A DNA stretch of 32,442 nt. Origin: a bacterium. Lineage in GTDB: Bacteria > Verrucomicrobiota > Verrucomicrobiia > Limisphaerales > UBA8199. The notes under the pieces are model-generated. The model did no database searches and had not been told where the DNA came from. It saw nothing but the letters and a program-made list of their open reading frames with translations. Location of the stretch: assembly GCA_021784555.1 (NCBI GenBank), contig JAJYHY010000049.1, positions 1-32,442 of the forward strand, read 5' to 3'. Every line of letters starts with the position of its first letter. Position 1 is the first letter of the stretch. Both the position numbers and the translations under genes were made by a program. Below, in pieces: positions 1 to 8,236 of this stretch.

Positions 1-106
1 CCCACAAACCCGACCCTCCAGCGTACAACTCCGTGGCACCCGAACCAATGTGCCCGGAACAATCCGCCGCTACATCCCACCCGTTACACCGCCAGAGTGT
101 GGCGCG

Positions 107-418
107 TTACATAACTGCATCCTTGAAGCCGATGAGCTCGATGGTGCCGTAGAGGGTTTCACCGGTCTGCCCTTCGCCGGGGAGAACATTGACCTCACTG
201 ATGCCTTCACCGAGGGCTTCGGAAAAAAGGATGTTCTGGCGAGAGATGCCGACGATACGGCCCAGGCAATCAGTGCTGGCGGCACCTTTGGATTCACGGT
301 GTGGCACGCGCACGAACTCACCGCGACGGGCGGCGAAGGGATGGCGTAGGGCGACTTTGAGGTCTGTGGGCTTGCCGGTGTTTCCGATGAGTTTGCCAAT
401 GTGATTATCCGTGTTCAT
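107..418 (-). pseudogene. HerA-type ATPase N-terminal (HAS-barrel) fragment, apparently truncated
   Basis: The 103-aa product opens with IGKLIGNTGKPTDLKV and continues with EFVRVPHR and TLYGTIELIGF. This pattern is typical of the small beta-barrel (HAS) domain at the N-terminus of HerA/FtsK-like DNA translocases. Those proteins are usually several hundred residues long, with a P-loop ATPase core after the barrel. Here a stop follows at once, and no frame in the remaining 106 bp to the window edge looks like the ATPase core. The start is an ATG 10 bp after the DUF2130 gene, so it probably closed the same transcription unit. HerA ATPases work with nucleases in DNA end processing and in several defence systems. 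The HAS-barrel assignment is by eye. A natural stand-alone barrel protein cannot be excluded. Confidence 0.5.
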
Positions 419-428
419 GGGAAGGTGC

Positions 429-1724
429 TTATGGCTGGGCCGTTTCGAGAGGTTCGGCGACTGCCGATGACGCGTTAGGAGGGAGAAGAGGAAGCTCGGA
501 GCCGGCCAGTTCTAGAGTGGCGATGCGAGGAATTTCACCGCCAATAATGCCCTGCATGTCGCCGTAGAGCCCGGTGGTGTTTTTAATCACGCGTTCAATC
601 TGCTTTTCGCGCTCTTTCCACTGGACCTCCATCGCCCGGCGCTCGCGCTTAAGCTGGTCCTGAAGAGCGTTAAAGGCATCCACGATCCCCTCGATCTTCT
701 GCTTGAATTCAACGCCAGCGAGATAGTGGTAGAGCATCTCCATCTTCTCGTTCTTACCGACAGCGGTCTGGCGCTCACGATGGACAGCGAGCAACTGCTC
801 ACGCAACGCGGCCGCGAGTGGCAGGGCACAAGCGGGGTCACAGACCCACACGCCGTCAACGAAGGCGAAGCGATTGACGCCTTCAGGCAGGGCGACCGAA
901 ACGAGAATGGCCAAGGCGGCACGGATTTCAGCCATGTCATCCTTGAGCTTGGGAATCCACTGCGCACTCCAGGCCTTCGTATTCTTGGTCTCCCAGAGCA
1001 TCATGCCGCAGGGAATGCCGAGTGGAGTTTGAACCTTGTGGACCAGGTCGGCGCCGCGCATGCCCTTGGGAACGGGCTCGATGGTGTCGTGATTAAAGAA
1101 ACGCTTTAGTTGTCCCTCGAAGTCCAATTCCAGGACTTCACCCTGGGTCTCCATGGAGCCCTGCTCGGCTTTGCGCTTCATGTCCTCCAGGGCGTTCCTG
1201 AGGTCGCCGATCAATTTGTCCTTCTCCAGGTCCTTGAGCCGGTGCTTCTCATCGGCCTTCTTCTCGGCTTCAGACCGAATCTTCCCACGCTCCTCATCCA
1301 GCTTCCGAGCAAGCTCCAGTTCGGCGTCGTCTTTGGCCTTTTCGAGCTCTCGTTGCTTTTTCCGCAGTTCCAGCTCCTTATCCCGGAATGCCTTGATGGA
1401 TGTTTCGCGTTCCTTGAGCGTTTCCTGAAGTTCCCGCACCTGCTCTGCGAACTTGCCTTCGGCCTTTTTGGCCGCTTTAGCTTCGGCCTCCGAGAGTCTG
1501 AGTTTCAGCTTCTTTTCGACTTGTTCGTCGAGAGACTCGCGGTCCTTTTCGAGTGCCTCTTTTTGTTGCTTAAAAGCATCGAGCTTCTTTTTGAGGTCTT
1601 TTTCCCGCGCGAGAATATCCTGTTGCAGCTCGCCACGGAGGTGCTCCCGGATCTGGCCGGTCAGGGCGTCCGAAAGCTCAAATTGATGACCGCAGCTCGG
1701 GCAAGTGATGGTTCCTTCATTCAT
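429..1724 (-). CDS. DUF2130-family coiled-coil protein with PD-(D/E)XK-like motif
   Basis: The 431-aa protein starts with a half zinc-ribbon (CPSCG at residues 8-12), followed by a highly charged coiled coil (about 25-190) and a globular domain (about 195-345). This is the layout I know for DUF2130 proteins. In the globular part D226 is followed by WETKNTK (E245-T-K247) and a conserved-looking WSAQWIPKLKDD segment. That spacing suits a PD-(D/E)XK nuclease fold, so a DNA- or RNA-cleaving role is plausible but unproven. A second coiled coil lies near 345-385. The gene begins 9 bp after the upstream paralog pair and precedes the HerA-like fragment by 10 bp. DUF2130 genes are often seen in defence islands. 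Family call good; nuclease role inferred. Confidence 0.75.
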   Translation of the reverse strand: MNEGTITCPSCGHQFELSDALTGQIREHLRGELQQDILAREKDLKKKLDAFKQQKEALEKDRESLDEQVEKKLKLRLSEAEAKAAKKAEGKFAEQVRELQETLKERETSIKAFRDKELELRKKQRELEKAKDDAELELARKLDEERGKIRSEAEKKADEKHRLKDLEKDKLIGDLRNALEDMKRKAEQGSMETQGEVLELDFEGQLKRFFNHDTIEPVPKGMRGADLVHKVQTPLGIPCGMMLWETKNTKAWSAQWIPKLKDDMAEIRAALAILVSVALPEGVNRFAFVDGVWVCDPACALPLAAALREQLLAVHRERQTAVGKNEKMEMLYHYLAGVEFKQKIEGIVDAFNALQDQLKRERRAMEVQWKEREKQIERVIKNTTGLYGDMQGIIGGEIPRIATLELAGSELPLLPPNASSAVAEPLETAQP

Positions 1725-1733
1725 AAAGTCAGG

Positions 1734-2426
1734 TTAGGGATGCGCGTTCTCTGAGTGAGGGCGCGGATACCACGGGTCATTCTCGGTCAATGCCCCCACA
1801 TAGATATATTCCACCGAATCGCCATCACTTTGGGGTTTGAATATTTGCCTAAACTCGTTGACGTAGAACCGTCCGCCACCGAACCCGGCGACGCGCACTA
1901 TCTTTTGACCGAGTTCAGCGACCTTAGCTGGATCGGCGTAGGCGCTGAGCTTTTCGTCCTTTGTAACTTTGGCCCCGACGGTGCGCGTATAGTAGATGTC
2001 CCTTCCTTGCGGCTTGAGGACATACGGGATACCCACATGCGGTCCGGTCCAGGTGCAACCTGGCGCCAAGGGCCCGCCGTCAAAATCATAAGGTTTGCCG
2101 CTGATCACCTTCCCTTCAAACTCAAATTCCAAGTCGGCTGGGTAATCTCCGGCTAAATAATACGTAACCGGCCGGCCGGCTGGTACGATGACCTGGCGCC
2201 ATTCGTTAATGTAAAAGGGACCGCCCTGTGTGCCGTTGATTTCCGTTTTCACCGCGTTGACCATTTCAACCAACCGAGGGTGTTTATCGGTGGTGGGGTG
2301 CCACTTTTCTCCTTCATCGGTTTCGTAAAGCATACCGACTACATACGCGCCGGCTTCCTGCCTGACGGAGTATTTCGCGTCTCTGCTTACGTTGTTGGGC
2401 CAGTTTCCTTGGTATATGGTGGACAT
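1734..2426 (-). CDS. hypothetical protein, second copy of a tandem paralog pair
   Basis: I do not recognise the family of this 230-aa protein. It begins MSTIYQGNWPNN and contains two copies of a short motif, GGPFYINEWRQVIVP (N-terminal half) and GGRFYVNEFRQIF (C-terminal half). The upstream neighbour carries the same motif twice. Each copy follows a helical segment of the type 'MVNAVKTEI' or 'ELGQKIV', suggesting an internally duplicated domain. No signal peptide, membrane segment or catalytic motif is evident. The ATG at 2426 was chosen because AGGA lies just upstream and the previous gene ends one base before it. Longer in-frame starts would overlap that gene. The two are certainly co-translated and probably act together. 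Confidence 0.75.
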   Translation of the reverse strand: MSTIYQGNWPNNVSRDAKYSVRQEAGAYVVGMLYETDEGEKWHPTTDKHPRLVEMVNAVKTEINGTQGGPFYINEWRQVIVPAGRPVTYYLAGDYPADLEFEFEGKVISGKPYDFDGGPLAPGCTWTGPHVGIPYVLKPQGRDIYYTRTVGAKVTKDEKLSAYADPAKVAELGQKIVRVAGFGGGRFYVNEFRQIFKPQSDGDSVEYIYVGALTENDPWYPRPHSENAHP

Positions 2427-2427
2427 G

Positions 2428-3171
2428 TCAGTTTTCCTTTCTGAACCACTTGTCGGGGTTGATTCTACCGACAAACACGGCCTGCCACTGGTCACGACCG
2501 ATGGGTTTTTTCGTTAGAACCAGGCCGTAATGGTTCACAATAAATCGCACCGCACCATTGGGACGAACCTGGCGCAGGAGTTCGATAAGATCGCGGTCTT
2601 GGCGTGGTGGATTTTCCCGACCGCCGCCTTCTTCGTCCTCTTTCCAAAAGTAAATCTCGCTGCCGGCGGATAGCTGGTATTGGAGTCCAAGATACGGCAA
2701 CTTCCATTCATCACCGCAATCCAGGCCATCGGTGGCATTCAAAGACAAGCGCTGGTTATCTTTCCAAGGGTCTTCGAACCACAAGGTTCCATGGGCTTCG
2801 CCGACCAGGAAGCGGTCGCGCGTGTTTTGTATCGGAGAGAGGACCTGGCCGAACTCATTGATTACAAAAGAACCTCCAGGATGCCCGCTGTGGCGGCGTT
2901 TGATATCGTTCACGGCGCGGGCCATTGCCTGTGCGGCTGGAGTGACAATAATAGGGCATTGGAAATCGTATCCACCATCGCTCCAGCGCACCTCGATGAC
3001 ACCACTGGCATCCACGTGATACGCAGACTCACCGCCCTTCGGGCGACGGTAACGCCCAGTCCACTCTCTCGGTGCGCACGGATTGAAATGGAATTCAGTC
3101 ATGCAGGGGGTATTGGCAGGAACGGGGCCAACCCACGCCTCCTTGGCGAGCAAAGGTTGTAAGTTGTCCAT
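2428..3171 (-). CDS. hypothetical protein, first copy of a tandem paralog pair
   Basis: The 247-aa protein is of unknown function. Like its downstream neighbour it has two motif copies, GGSFVINEFGQVLSP (central) and a more divergent AVRFIVNHYGLVLTKK (C-terminal), each preceded by an amphipathic helix. It also shares an aromatic 'GYDFQCPIIVTPAA' segment before the first repeat and 'PYLGLQYQLSAGSEIYF', matching 'GIPYVLKPQGRDIYY' in the neighbour. The pair therefore arose by tandem duplication of an already duplicated domain. It follows the helicase gene after a 111-bp gap, larger than the gaps inside the defence operon, so it may have its own promoter. The start is an ATG without a good ribosome binding site. 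An internal ATG at 3102 is an alternative. Confidence 0.7.
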   Translation of the reverse strand: MDNLQPLLAKEAWVGPVPANTPCMTEFHFNPCAPREWTGRYRRPKGGESAYHVDASGVIEVRWSDGGYDFQCPIIVTPAAQAMARAVNDIKRRHSGHPGGSFVINEFGQVLSPIQNTRDRFLVGEAHGTLWFEDPWKDNQRLSLNATDGLDCGDEWKLPYLGLQYQLSAGSEIYFWKEDEEGGGRENPPRQDRDLIELLRQVRPNGAVRFIVNHYGLVLTKKPIGRDQWQAVFVGRINPDKWFRKEN

Positions 3172-3282
3172 TCTGAAGGAGTTGCGGAGATAACACCAAC
3201 CTACGCTCGGCTTGAGTCTCGCGACCGAACGTAACCGCGGTTCCTTTAATTGCTCCCGAAATCATGCTGTGGTCCAGTGGTT
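3172..3282. other. gap between helicase gene and paralog pair
   Basis: This 111-bp stretch has no open frame of note. It contains a perfect 10-bp palindrome AACCGCGGTT at about 3233-3242. I see no strong terminator hairpin with a T tract, so read-through from the helicase gene into the paralog pair remains possible. Confidence 0.4.
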
Positions 3283-5499
3283 TCACGCTTCAGGAAACTC
3301 GAGTCCCTTTTCAAGTGCGCAGAGGAAGCGCGGTTGGCCGCCGGATGAATAGACGGCGTGGTTTTGGCTGTTGATGCGGAAACGGGGAACCCACTGGCCT
3401 TCGCGGAGGGAGGCTTTCTGGGCGGCCTGGACGATGCGCTCCGCGTCTTCGCCGGATTTGCGATCGCGGGCGTGTTCGGTGGTGCGGGCGAAAACTTCTC
3501 CGCCACGAACTTTCATGGCGATGACGGCGGCCTGGGCTCGTTGCTTAAGGCGGAATTCCTCCCCTCGCCCAGGATCACCCGGATAAGGGTCACCGGGGGC
3601 GAGATTGGAAACGTCGGCCGACTGGGTTTCCGTCGGTTTCGCGATGCTGCCGAAATCGAACATCTCTGGCACGAAGCCGGCGAACTTGGTGGTCCAGTTT
3701 TCGTTGTCTTCGGTTGTGCGGACCAGGACCGCAAGCTTACGAGGCGTGACTTTGAACCGGCCGAAGCGGCCGGTGACGGCTTTGACCATCTCTCCGACGC
3801 CTTGCGGGTTCGAAGCGGCACGACGGGTATGGTTGAGAATGTTGCCCATCGAGTCGCACGAGTATTCGAATCCCTCATAGGCACCTGGATAAACATCGCC
3901 TAGCTTGAGCTGCGACCAATCAACCTTGGTTTCTGCGACAGGAGGCACTCGCGGCGGACCTTCCCGGGGGATTATCTCGTCGCTGACTTCCGGGTCCCAG
4001 AGAAAGAATAGGTTGCGGTCGGCGCCGATGACGGAGTTCCAATCGTTCTTTTCATAGATCAACTCGTCCACCGTTTGGGCCATATAGAGCACGTGGAGGA
4101 CAGCGTGCTTCTCGGCGCCGGAGGCATCGCGGTGTTTGCGGAGAATGCGGCCGAGAGTCTGAATGCGCTGACGGACGGACGAGGAGGAAGCGACAACGAT
4201 GCCGACATCAGCGGCGGGCACGTCGAAGCCTTCAATCAGCGAGCGGGCGGAAACGAGAATTTTGGCGGCACCCTGGCGGAAAAGTTCGATGCTTTCGGCC
4301 CGGAGGGAATCAGCCAACTCGGAATGCTCGGGGACAGCCGGAAGCCCTTCAAGGCGGAGCATTTCAAACAAGCGCATAACCTCGGCGATCGATTCATGAA
4401 AGAGGATGACGCGGGTATCCGGGTTTTCAGCAAACTCCCGCCGGATCAATTTGAGGACGGCAATTTCACGAGCCTTGGCACGATACACGAGGAGCTTGCG
4501 GCGGCCGGTGAGTTGGACGTATTCGGCAGCGGAGCCCGCAATGGCGGATTTGCCTTTTGAGGCTTTACGCGCCCAGCCAACCAGGGCACCGCCGCCCAAG
4601 GCCTTGGTGGTGGCGTTGTAGCCCTGGAGGGTTTTGCGCAGGTCGGTGATGTCACGCGAAAGGCGGTCATAGGGGCCGCGCTCGATGGCGTTTAGAGGCA
4701 GTCCATAGTGGCGGAGTTCGAAACGAGGCATGATCCCCCGTTCGATGGCCTGGGCGAATGAGAGTTCGTAGATGATGGGGCCCAGCTCCTGGCCGAGAAC
4801 GCTATCTTCAAAGCGCTGCTCCTCGGCCGGTTGGGTCGGGGTTTCTTCTTCATCAGTCTCGGGGGCTTCGTCTCGTTCGGGGGTCGCCGAGAGGCCAAGG
4901 GTGTAGGCACGGGGGGTGCGGAAGACGTTGGACATCTGCTCGGCACCGGCGCGGTGGCATTCGTCCACGATCAGAAGCAGGTGGTTGGCGGGGCCAATGG
5001 CTCTCGCCTTTTCGGAAAGGAGCTTGTAGGCGGAGGCGAGCACGCATATCAGAATGCGGCCGTCGCCGGAGAAATCCTCGGTATGGCCGCCGCCCATGCG
5101 GCGGATGGCGGATTCCGGGAGATTGCTGAAATGGCGAATGGCATCGTACCACTGGTCCATGAGGACGATGGTGGGAACGACGATGGCGACGCGCAGTTCG
5201 GGCTGCTCGGTGTTTTGGATGCGCTGGGCGACCGCGAGGGCGAAAATGGTTTTGCCGGCACCGGTGACGACCTTGGCGACTCCTTGTTTGCCGGCGGTGA
5301 ACCATTTTTCGAGGCAGTCCTGTTGCCAAGCGTGAAGGTCAAGACCACTGACGAGTTGCCATTTGGCGGGAAGAGCCAAGGTCTGTTCCTTCGCCTTCGC
5401 GGCTGCGTCAGCAAGGTCGGGGCGCGGTTGGCCGGTCTTTTCCTCCCAGTACCGGGCGACGTTCAACTGATGACTAAGGAGGAGCTCCTGTGCGTTCAT
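3283..5499 (-). CDS. superfamily 2 DEAD/DEAH-type helicase
   Basis: The 738-aa protein has the full SF2 motor: a Q-like region (HAWQQDCLEKW, about 56-66), Walker A TGAGKT (79-84), DECH (179-182), SAT (204-206), and in the second RecA domain RSLIEGFDVPAADVG (419-433) and motif VI QRIQTLGRILR (444-454). This order is typical of the helicase part of restriction systems and of XPB/RadD-like helicases. An acidic insert sits at 210-230. The 250-residue C-terminal region has no motif I can name, and I see no nuclease motif, so this is not a complete HsdR. Its start overlaps the stop of the S-like gene (ATGA), which places it as the last gene of the methyltransferase operon. Likely role: ATP-driven translocation on DNA during restriction. 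Confidence 0.9.
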   Translation of the reverse strand: MNAQELLLSHQLNVARYWEEKTGQPRPDLADAAAKAKEQTLALPAKWQLVSGLDLHAWQQDCLEKWFTAGKQGVAKVVTGAGKTIFALAVAQRIQNTEQPELRVAIVVPTIVLMDQWYDAIRHFSNLPESAIRRMGGGHTEDFSGDGRILICVLASAYKLLSEKARAIGPANHLLLIVDECHRAGAEQMSNVFRTPRAYTLGLSATPERDEAPETDEEETPTQPAEEQRFEDSVLGQELGPIIYELSFAQAIERGIMPRFELRHYGLPLNAIERGPYDRLSRDITDLRKTLQGYNATTKALGGGALVGWARKASKGKSAIAGSAAEYVQLTGRRKLLVYRAKAREIAVLKLIRREFAENPDTRVILFHESIAEVMRLFEMLRLEGLPAVPEHSELADSLRAESIELFRQGAAKILVSARSLIEGFDVPAADVGIVVASSSSVRQRIQTLGRILRKHRDASGAEKHAVLHVLYMAQTVDELIYEKNDWNSVIGADRNLFFLWDPEVSDEIIPREGPPRVPPVAETKVDWSQLKLGDVYPGAYEGFEYSCDSMGNILNHTRRAASNPQGVGEMVKAVTGRFGRFKVTPRKLAVLVRTTEDNENWTTKFAGFVPEMFDFGSIAKPTETQSADVSNLAPGDPYPGDPGRGEEFRLKQRAQAAVIAMKVRGGEVFARTTEHARDRKSGEDAERIVQAAQKASLREGQWVPRFRINSQNHAVYSSGGQPRFLCALEKGLEFPEA

Positions 5500-7076
5500 T
5501 TATGTGAGTAAGGACTTGGATTTGATGCCAACCACTTCTCGATATCTGCCGACTTTGAAATGAGGGAGCTTTCGTCGCAGCGCCCGGCGATGAGGTCTGC
5601 AATTTGTTGTATCGCTGCTCGTGCCAACTCGATTGCTTCATCCCTTGCGGCAACTGCAAAGCCTAATCCACTGTTTAGTTCTTCAGACTCCTCGGCTCGC
5701 CAGGGCAGAAGCAAAAGCGGTAAATCGCGTTCATCTAGGCGTCGGCGGCTTAGTGAACTCGAGCGTGTCAGAAACGAGGTTTGAACCCTGACCCACTCCG
5801 ACCGGAGGATCGCGGCAAGGAGAAACGGGGTTCTTACGCCGTCGTTGAGCCGTAGAACCGCAAATTCTGGTGACGCTACCGCCAGCCCCATGAAAGCCTC
5901 CGGAATCACGCAAACGCGCGTTTCCTTGGGGTTTAAACAAGAAAACAAAACATCACCAGGCTGGACTTCCAAACCTGGGCTGTCGTAACGATTCGCACCG
6001 GCCGCCGCCCAGTCAATGTGCCCGTCGTGGTCGACATCGAGTATGCTTATGTGGAACTCGTTTGGGGAAACGCCCTTCAGGTGCTTGCGCCGCCTGCGCG
6101 GTGTCTCGATACGGAAGAATTCGGAAAAGCATTTTGGATGTATCCGATGGACCAGATGGTTTCGCACAGTGCGTGGCGCTACGTGGTGGGGCCAAGGGTC
6201 GAGCCGTTCAATTAGCTCAGCGGGTTGTATCCAGACCGAATCCCAGATGGTGTTGTCTGGGGTTTGCGCGAGAAAGGTCTGATACTCGGGTTCGAAGGAA
6301 CTTGTCAGGGCGGCACAAGCCATCCAATTGTTGAATCGGTCAACTGCATTATCGGCTAATGCTCGAAGTCTTTCTGACTTACGCAGTAGGTTGCCAATGG
6401 CAGTTTGCGTTTCGCATTTCGGAACTACTACAGGAAGTTCTTTAAGCTCCTCGCTGTTTACAAACTCCACGGTCACGTTCGTGCGAAGCCGTGTGCGCCA
6501 AGACGTACCAAACGAACTGCAAAGGAACGCGACCAGATAATATGGGTCGATATTCTTCGTTCCTGAGAAAAATATGGTTCCACTGACTAGAGCCATCCGG
6601 CGCACTTCTTCGACGTAAGAAGCTAACTGATTTGGCCCTTTGACTTTGATCAGCAAAGCCCCGGGGAAGATGAGACCTTTGGGGTATTTCTCGCCCATCC
6701 ACGCCTCGACAAAGGTCGGGTTGCGCCAGTTCAGGGAAAGTGACGCGCTATCCATGTCCACACCAGAGATGAACGGCAGCGAGCCTGGTGGTGCTTTGTG
6801 CGCCTCGTAGGTTTCCGTGTTTCTGTAAAGGACTCGCCGAGGGGATTTCAGGAAATGTCGGAGCGAAGTGACCTGCGCGCCGTGATTGTGGTTGAGAGCT
6901 TCGTCCAGTTCCAAGTACTGGGGAGCAAAGAAGGATGCGTCGAGGCGATGGCGAACGTGCTGGGGAGCGACCCATGCAGCTTCTATCGGATTCCGCAATG
7001 CCGATAAAGCATCACCTTGCCCCCCTGATCCTTGCTCGCCTGGAATATTCATGTTTTTGGTTCCATGGATTTTCAA
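5496..7076 (-). CDS. type I restriction specificity (HsdS)-like protein with two recognition domains
   Basis: The protein is about 526 aa with two target-recognition-like halves. The first opens with RHRLDASFFAPQY and ends near LKELPVVVPKCETQTAIGNLL, with a long helix after it. The second opens near ERLDPWPHHVAPR, contains LEVQPGDVLFSCLNP, and ends with DLPLLLLPWR plus another helix. This TRD-helix-TRD-helix plan is that of HsdS, which sets the DNA target for a type I methyltransferase. The start is interpreted as TTG at 7076: GGAGG lies 7 bases upstream and the TTG overlaps the previous stop as TTGA. GTG 7091 and ATG 7052 are alternatives. The stop overlaps the helicase start. It is the probable partner of the methyltransferase encoded at 15865-17763. 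Confidence 0.8.
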   Translation of the reverse strand: MKIHGTKNMNIPGEQGSGGQGDALSALRNPIEAAWVAPQHVRHRLDASFFAPQYLELDEALNHNHGAQVTSLRHFLKSPRRVLYRNTETYEAHKAPPGSLPFISGVDMDSASLSLNWRNPTFVEAWMGEKYPKGLIFPGALLIKVKGPNQLASYVEEVRRMALVSGTIFFSGTKNIDPYYLVAFLCSSFGTSWRTRLRTNVTVEFVNSEELKELPVVVPKCETQTAIGNLLRKSERLRALADNAVDRFNNWMACAALTSSFEPEYQTFLAQTPDNTIWDSVWIQPAELIERLDPWPHHVAPRTVRNHLVHRIHPKCFSEFFRIETPRRRRKHLKGVSPNEFHISILDVDHDGHIDWAAAGANRYDSPGLEVQPGDVLFSCLNPKETRVCVIPEAFMGLAVASPEFAVLRLNDGVRTPFLLAAILRSEWVRVQTSFLTRSSSLSRRRLDERDLPLLLLPWRAEESEELNSGLGFAVAARDEAIELARAAIQQIADLIAGRCDESSLISKSADIEKWLASNPSPYSHK

Positions 7077-8236
7077 CTGTTTTCCTCCCACCCTCTAAGC
7101 CAAGCAGCCTCAACTTGTTCACCGCGCATGGCCTTTTTGACCATGCCTTTGTAAACGTCCAGCCAGCTCTTGCCTTGGTATTTCTTGCGGATGGGCGCAA
7201 GGGCCTCGCGCGCGTACCAAAGGGGCAGCGGCTCGGCAGAACGATGATCGAAGACCGTGAGGGCCATAAGGCTGCTGGCCAAGTCATCGACGGCCTCGGA
7301 TGTCCATCGGTCAGGGCCGCCAAGCGTTTCGACCTGGGTGATGCCGCCACGCAGACCAGCTTGGTAGCAGAAGCTGAGCATGCCCTCGGTGATGAGGCTG
7401 CGCGGGAAGGCACGGGAGTCCATGGAATCAGCGCTCGACCAAGCGGCGGTTCGGCAGCCGGGAGCGAGCAGGCCAATCATCACCCGGTTGATGTTGGCGG
7501 AGAGCAGGGCCTTTTTGTGGTTCTCGAGCAGGGACCCCAGTTCAGCGCCAAGGCGGTCAGGAGAAACAGCGTGACCAGGCGTGGCCTGGAGGAGTGCGCG
7601 CAGGATTTCACTGGGACGGCCGGTGTGGATAGTGGCGACACGCGGTCCTTTGGGGTCGAACGGGAAGCAGCGGCGTCGATTGGCCTCCCAGAACTGCTCA
7701 GCACGATTCTTCAGCTTCTCGATCTCCGAGCGGAGCCCCTCGTCCTCGAAGCCGAGGGCGTAAATTTCGCGACCAAAGAGGAGTGGCACACCGAGGATGA
7801 TGTAGTCGGGCAGGCCGTTTTCGGATTCGAAGGTGGCCTGAAGCAGATCGTACATCAGGTCGTTTTGTTTCCAGGCAAGCCGGCGGTCGGCTTCGAGGTG
7901 GGTCATATCGCCGACGGTGACCCGGCTGTCCTGGCCGGCATGACTGAGCGTCGAATCTTCAGATATCAGCTCATGCTTGAGCACGCCGACAGCGAAGAGC
8001 AAGCCACCGAAAGCCTCGGTCGAAGTGTGGGTAGCGGCGAAACCAGCTGCTTTGCGGCGGCGGAGCCGGTCCACACTGATCTGGCGGGTGATGCCGTTCT
8101 CCTTGAGCTTGGGAGCGACTTTATCAATGAGACGGAGCTGTCGAGCAAGGTGGCCCACCGTGCCGTAAAGGCCGACTTGGATTTGGGCAGTCAGCTCCTG
8201 GGCAATGGGATTAGCTTTGGGAGTAGACTCAGGCAT
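7073..8236 (-). CDS. hypothetical protein (387 aa) of the methyltransferase cassette
   Basis: I do not recognise this family. The product is soluble-looking, with no signal peptide or membrane segment. Visible landmarks are an N-terminal helical part (LYGTVGHLARQLRLIDK), a central DYIILGVPLLFGREIY stretch, a basic segment FWEANRRRCFPF, and a C-terminal half containing SLLENHKKALL and LDVYKGMVKKAMRGE. I see no convincing catalytic motif, although the central beta-rich part could hide a nuclease or scaffold domain. The start is ATG 8236: it has an ideal GGAGG ribosome binding site and overlaps the previous gene by 8 bp. Its position between two cassette genes with overlaps at both ends implies that it is an obligate component. 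Confidence 0.75.
   Translation of the reverse strand: MPESTPKANPIAQELTAQIQVGLYGTVGHLARQLRLIDKVAPKLKENGITRQISVDRLRRRKAAGFAATHTSTEAFGGLLFAVGVLKHELISEDSTLSHAGQDSRVTVGDMTHLEADRRLAWKQNDLMYDLLQATFESENGLPDYIILGVPLLFGREIYALGFEDEGLRSEIEKLKNRAEQFWEANRRRCFPFDPKGPRVATIHTGRPSEILRALLQATPGHAVSPDRLGAELGSLLENHKKALLSANINRVMIGLLAPGCRTAAWSSADSMDSRAFPRSLITEGMLSFCYQAGLRGGITQVETLGGPDRWTSEAVDDLASSLMALTVFDHRSAEPLPLWYAREALAPIRKKYQGKSWLDVYKGMVKKAMRGEQVEAAWLRGWEENS

Noticed and set aside
1110-1754. Leucine/phenylalanine-rich 214-codon plus-strand frame resembling a membrane protein
   Set aside because: It is the complement of the Glu/Lys-rich coiled coil of the DUF2130 gene, which automatically yields Leu/Phe codons.
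3283-5499. Helicase as a complete HsdR restriction subunit
   Set aside because: No PD-(D/E)XK motif is seen before the Walker A at residue 79, and the protein is shorter than typical HsdR.
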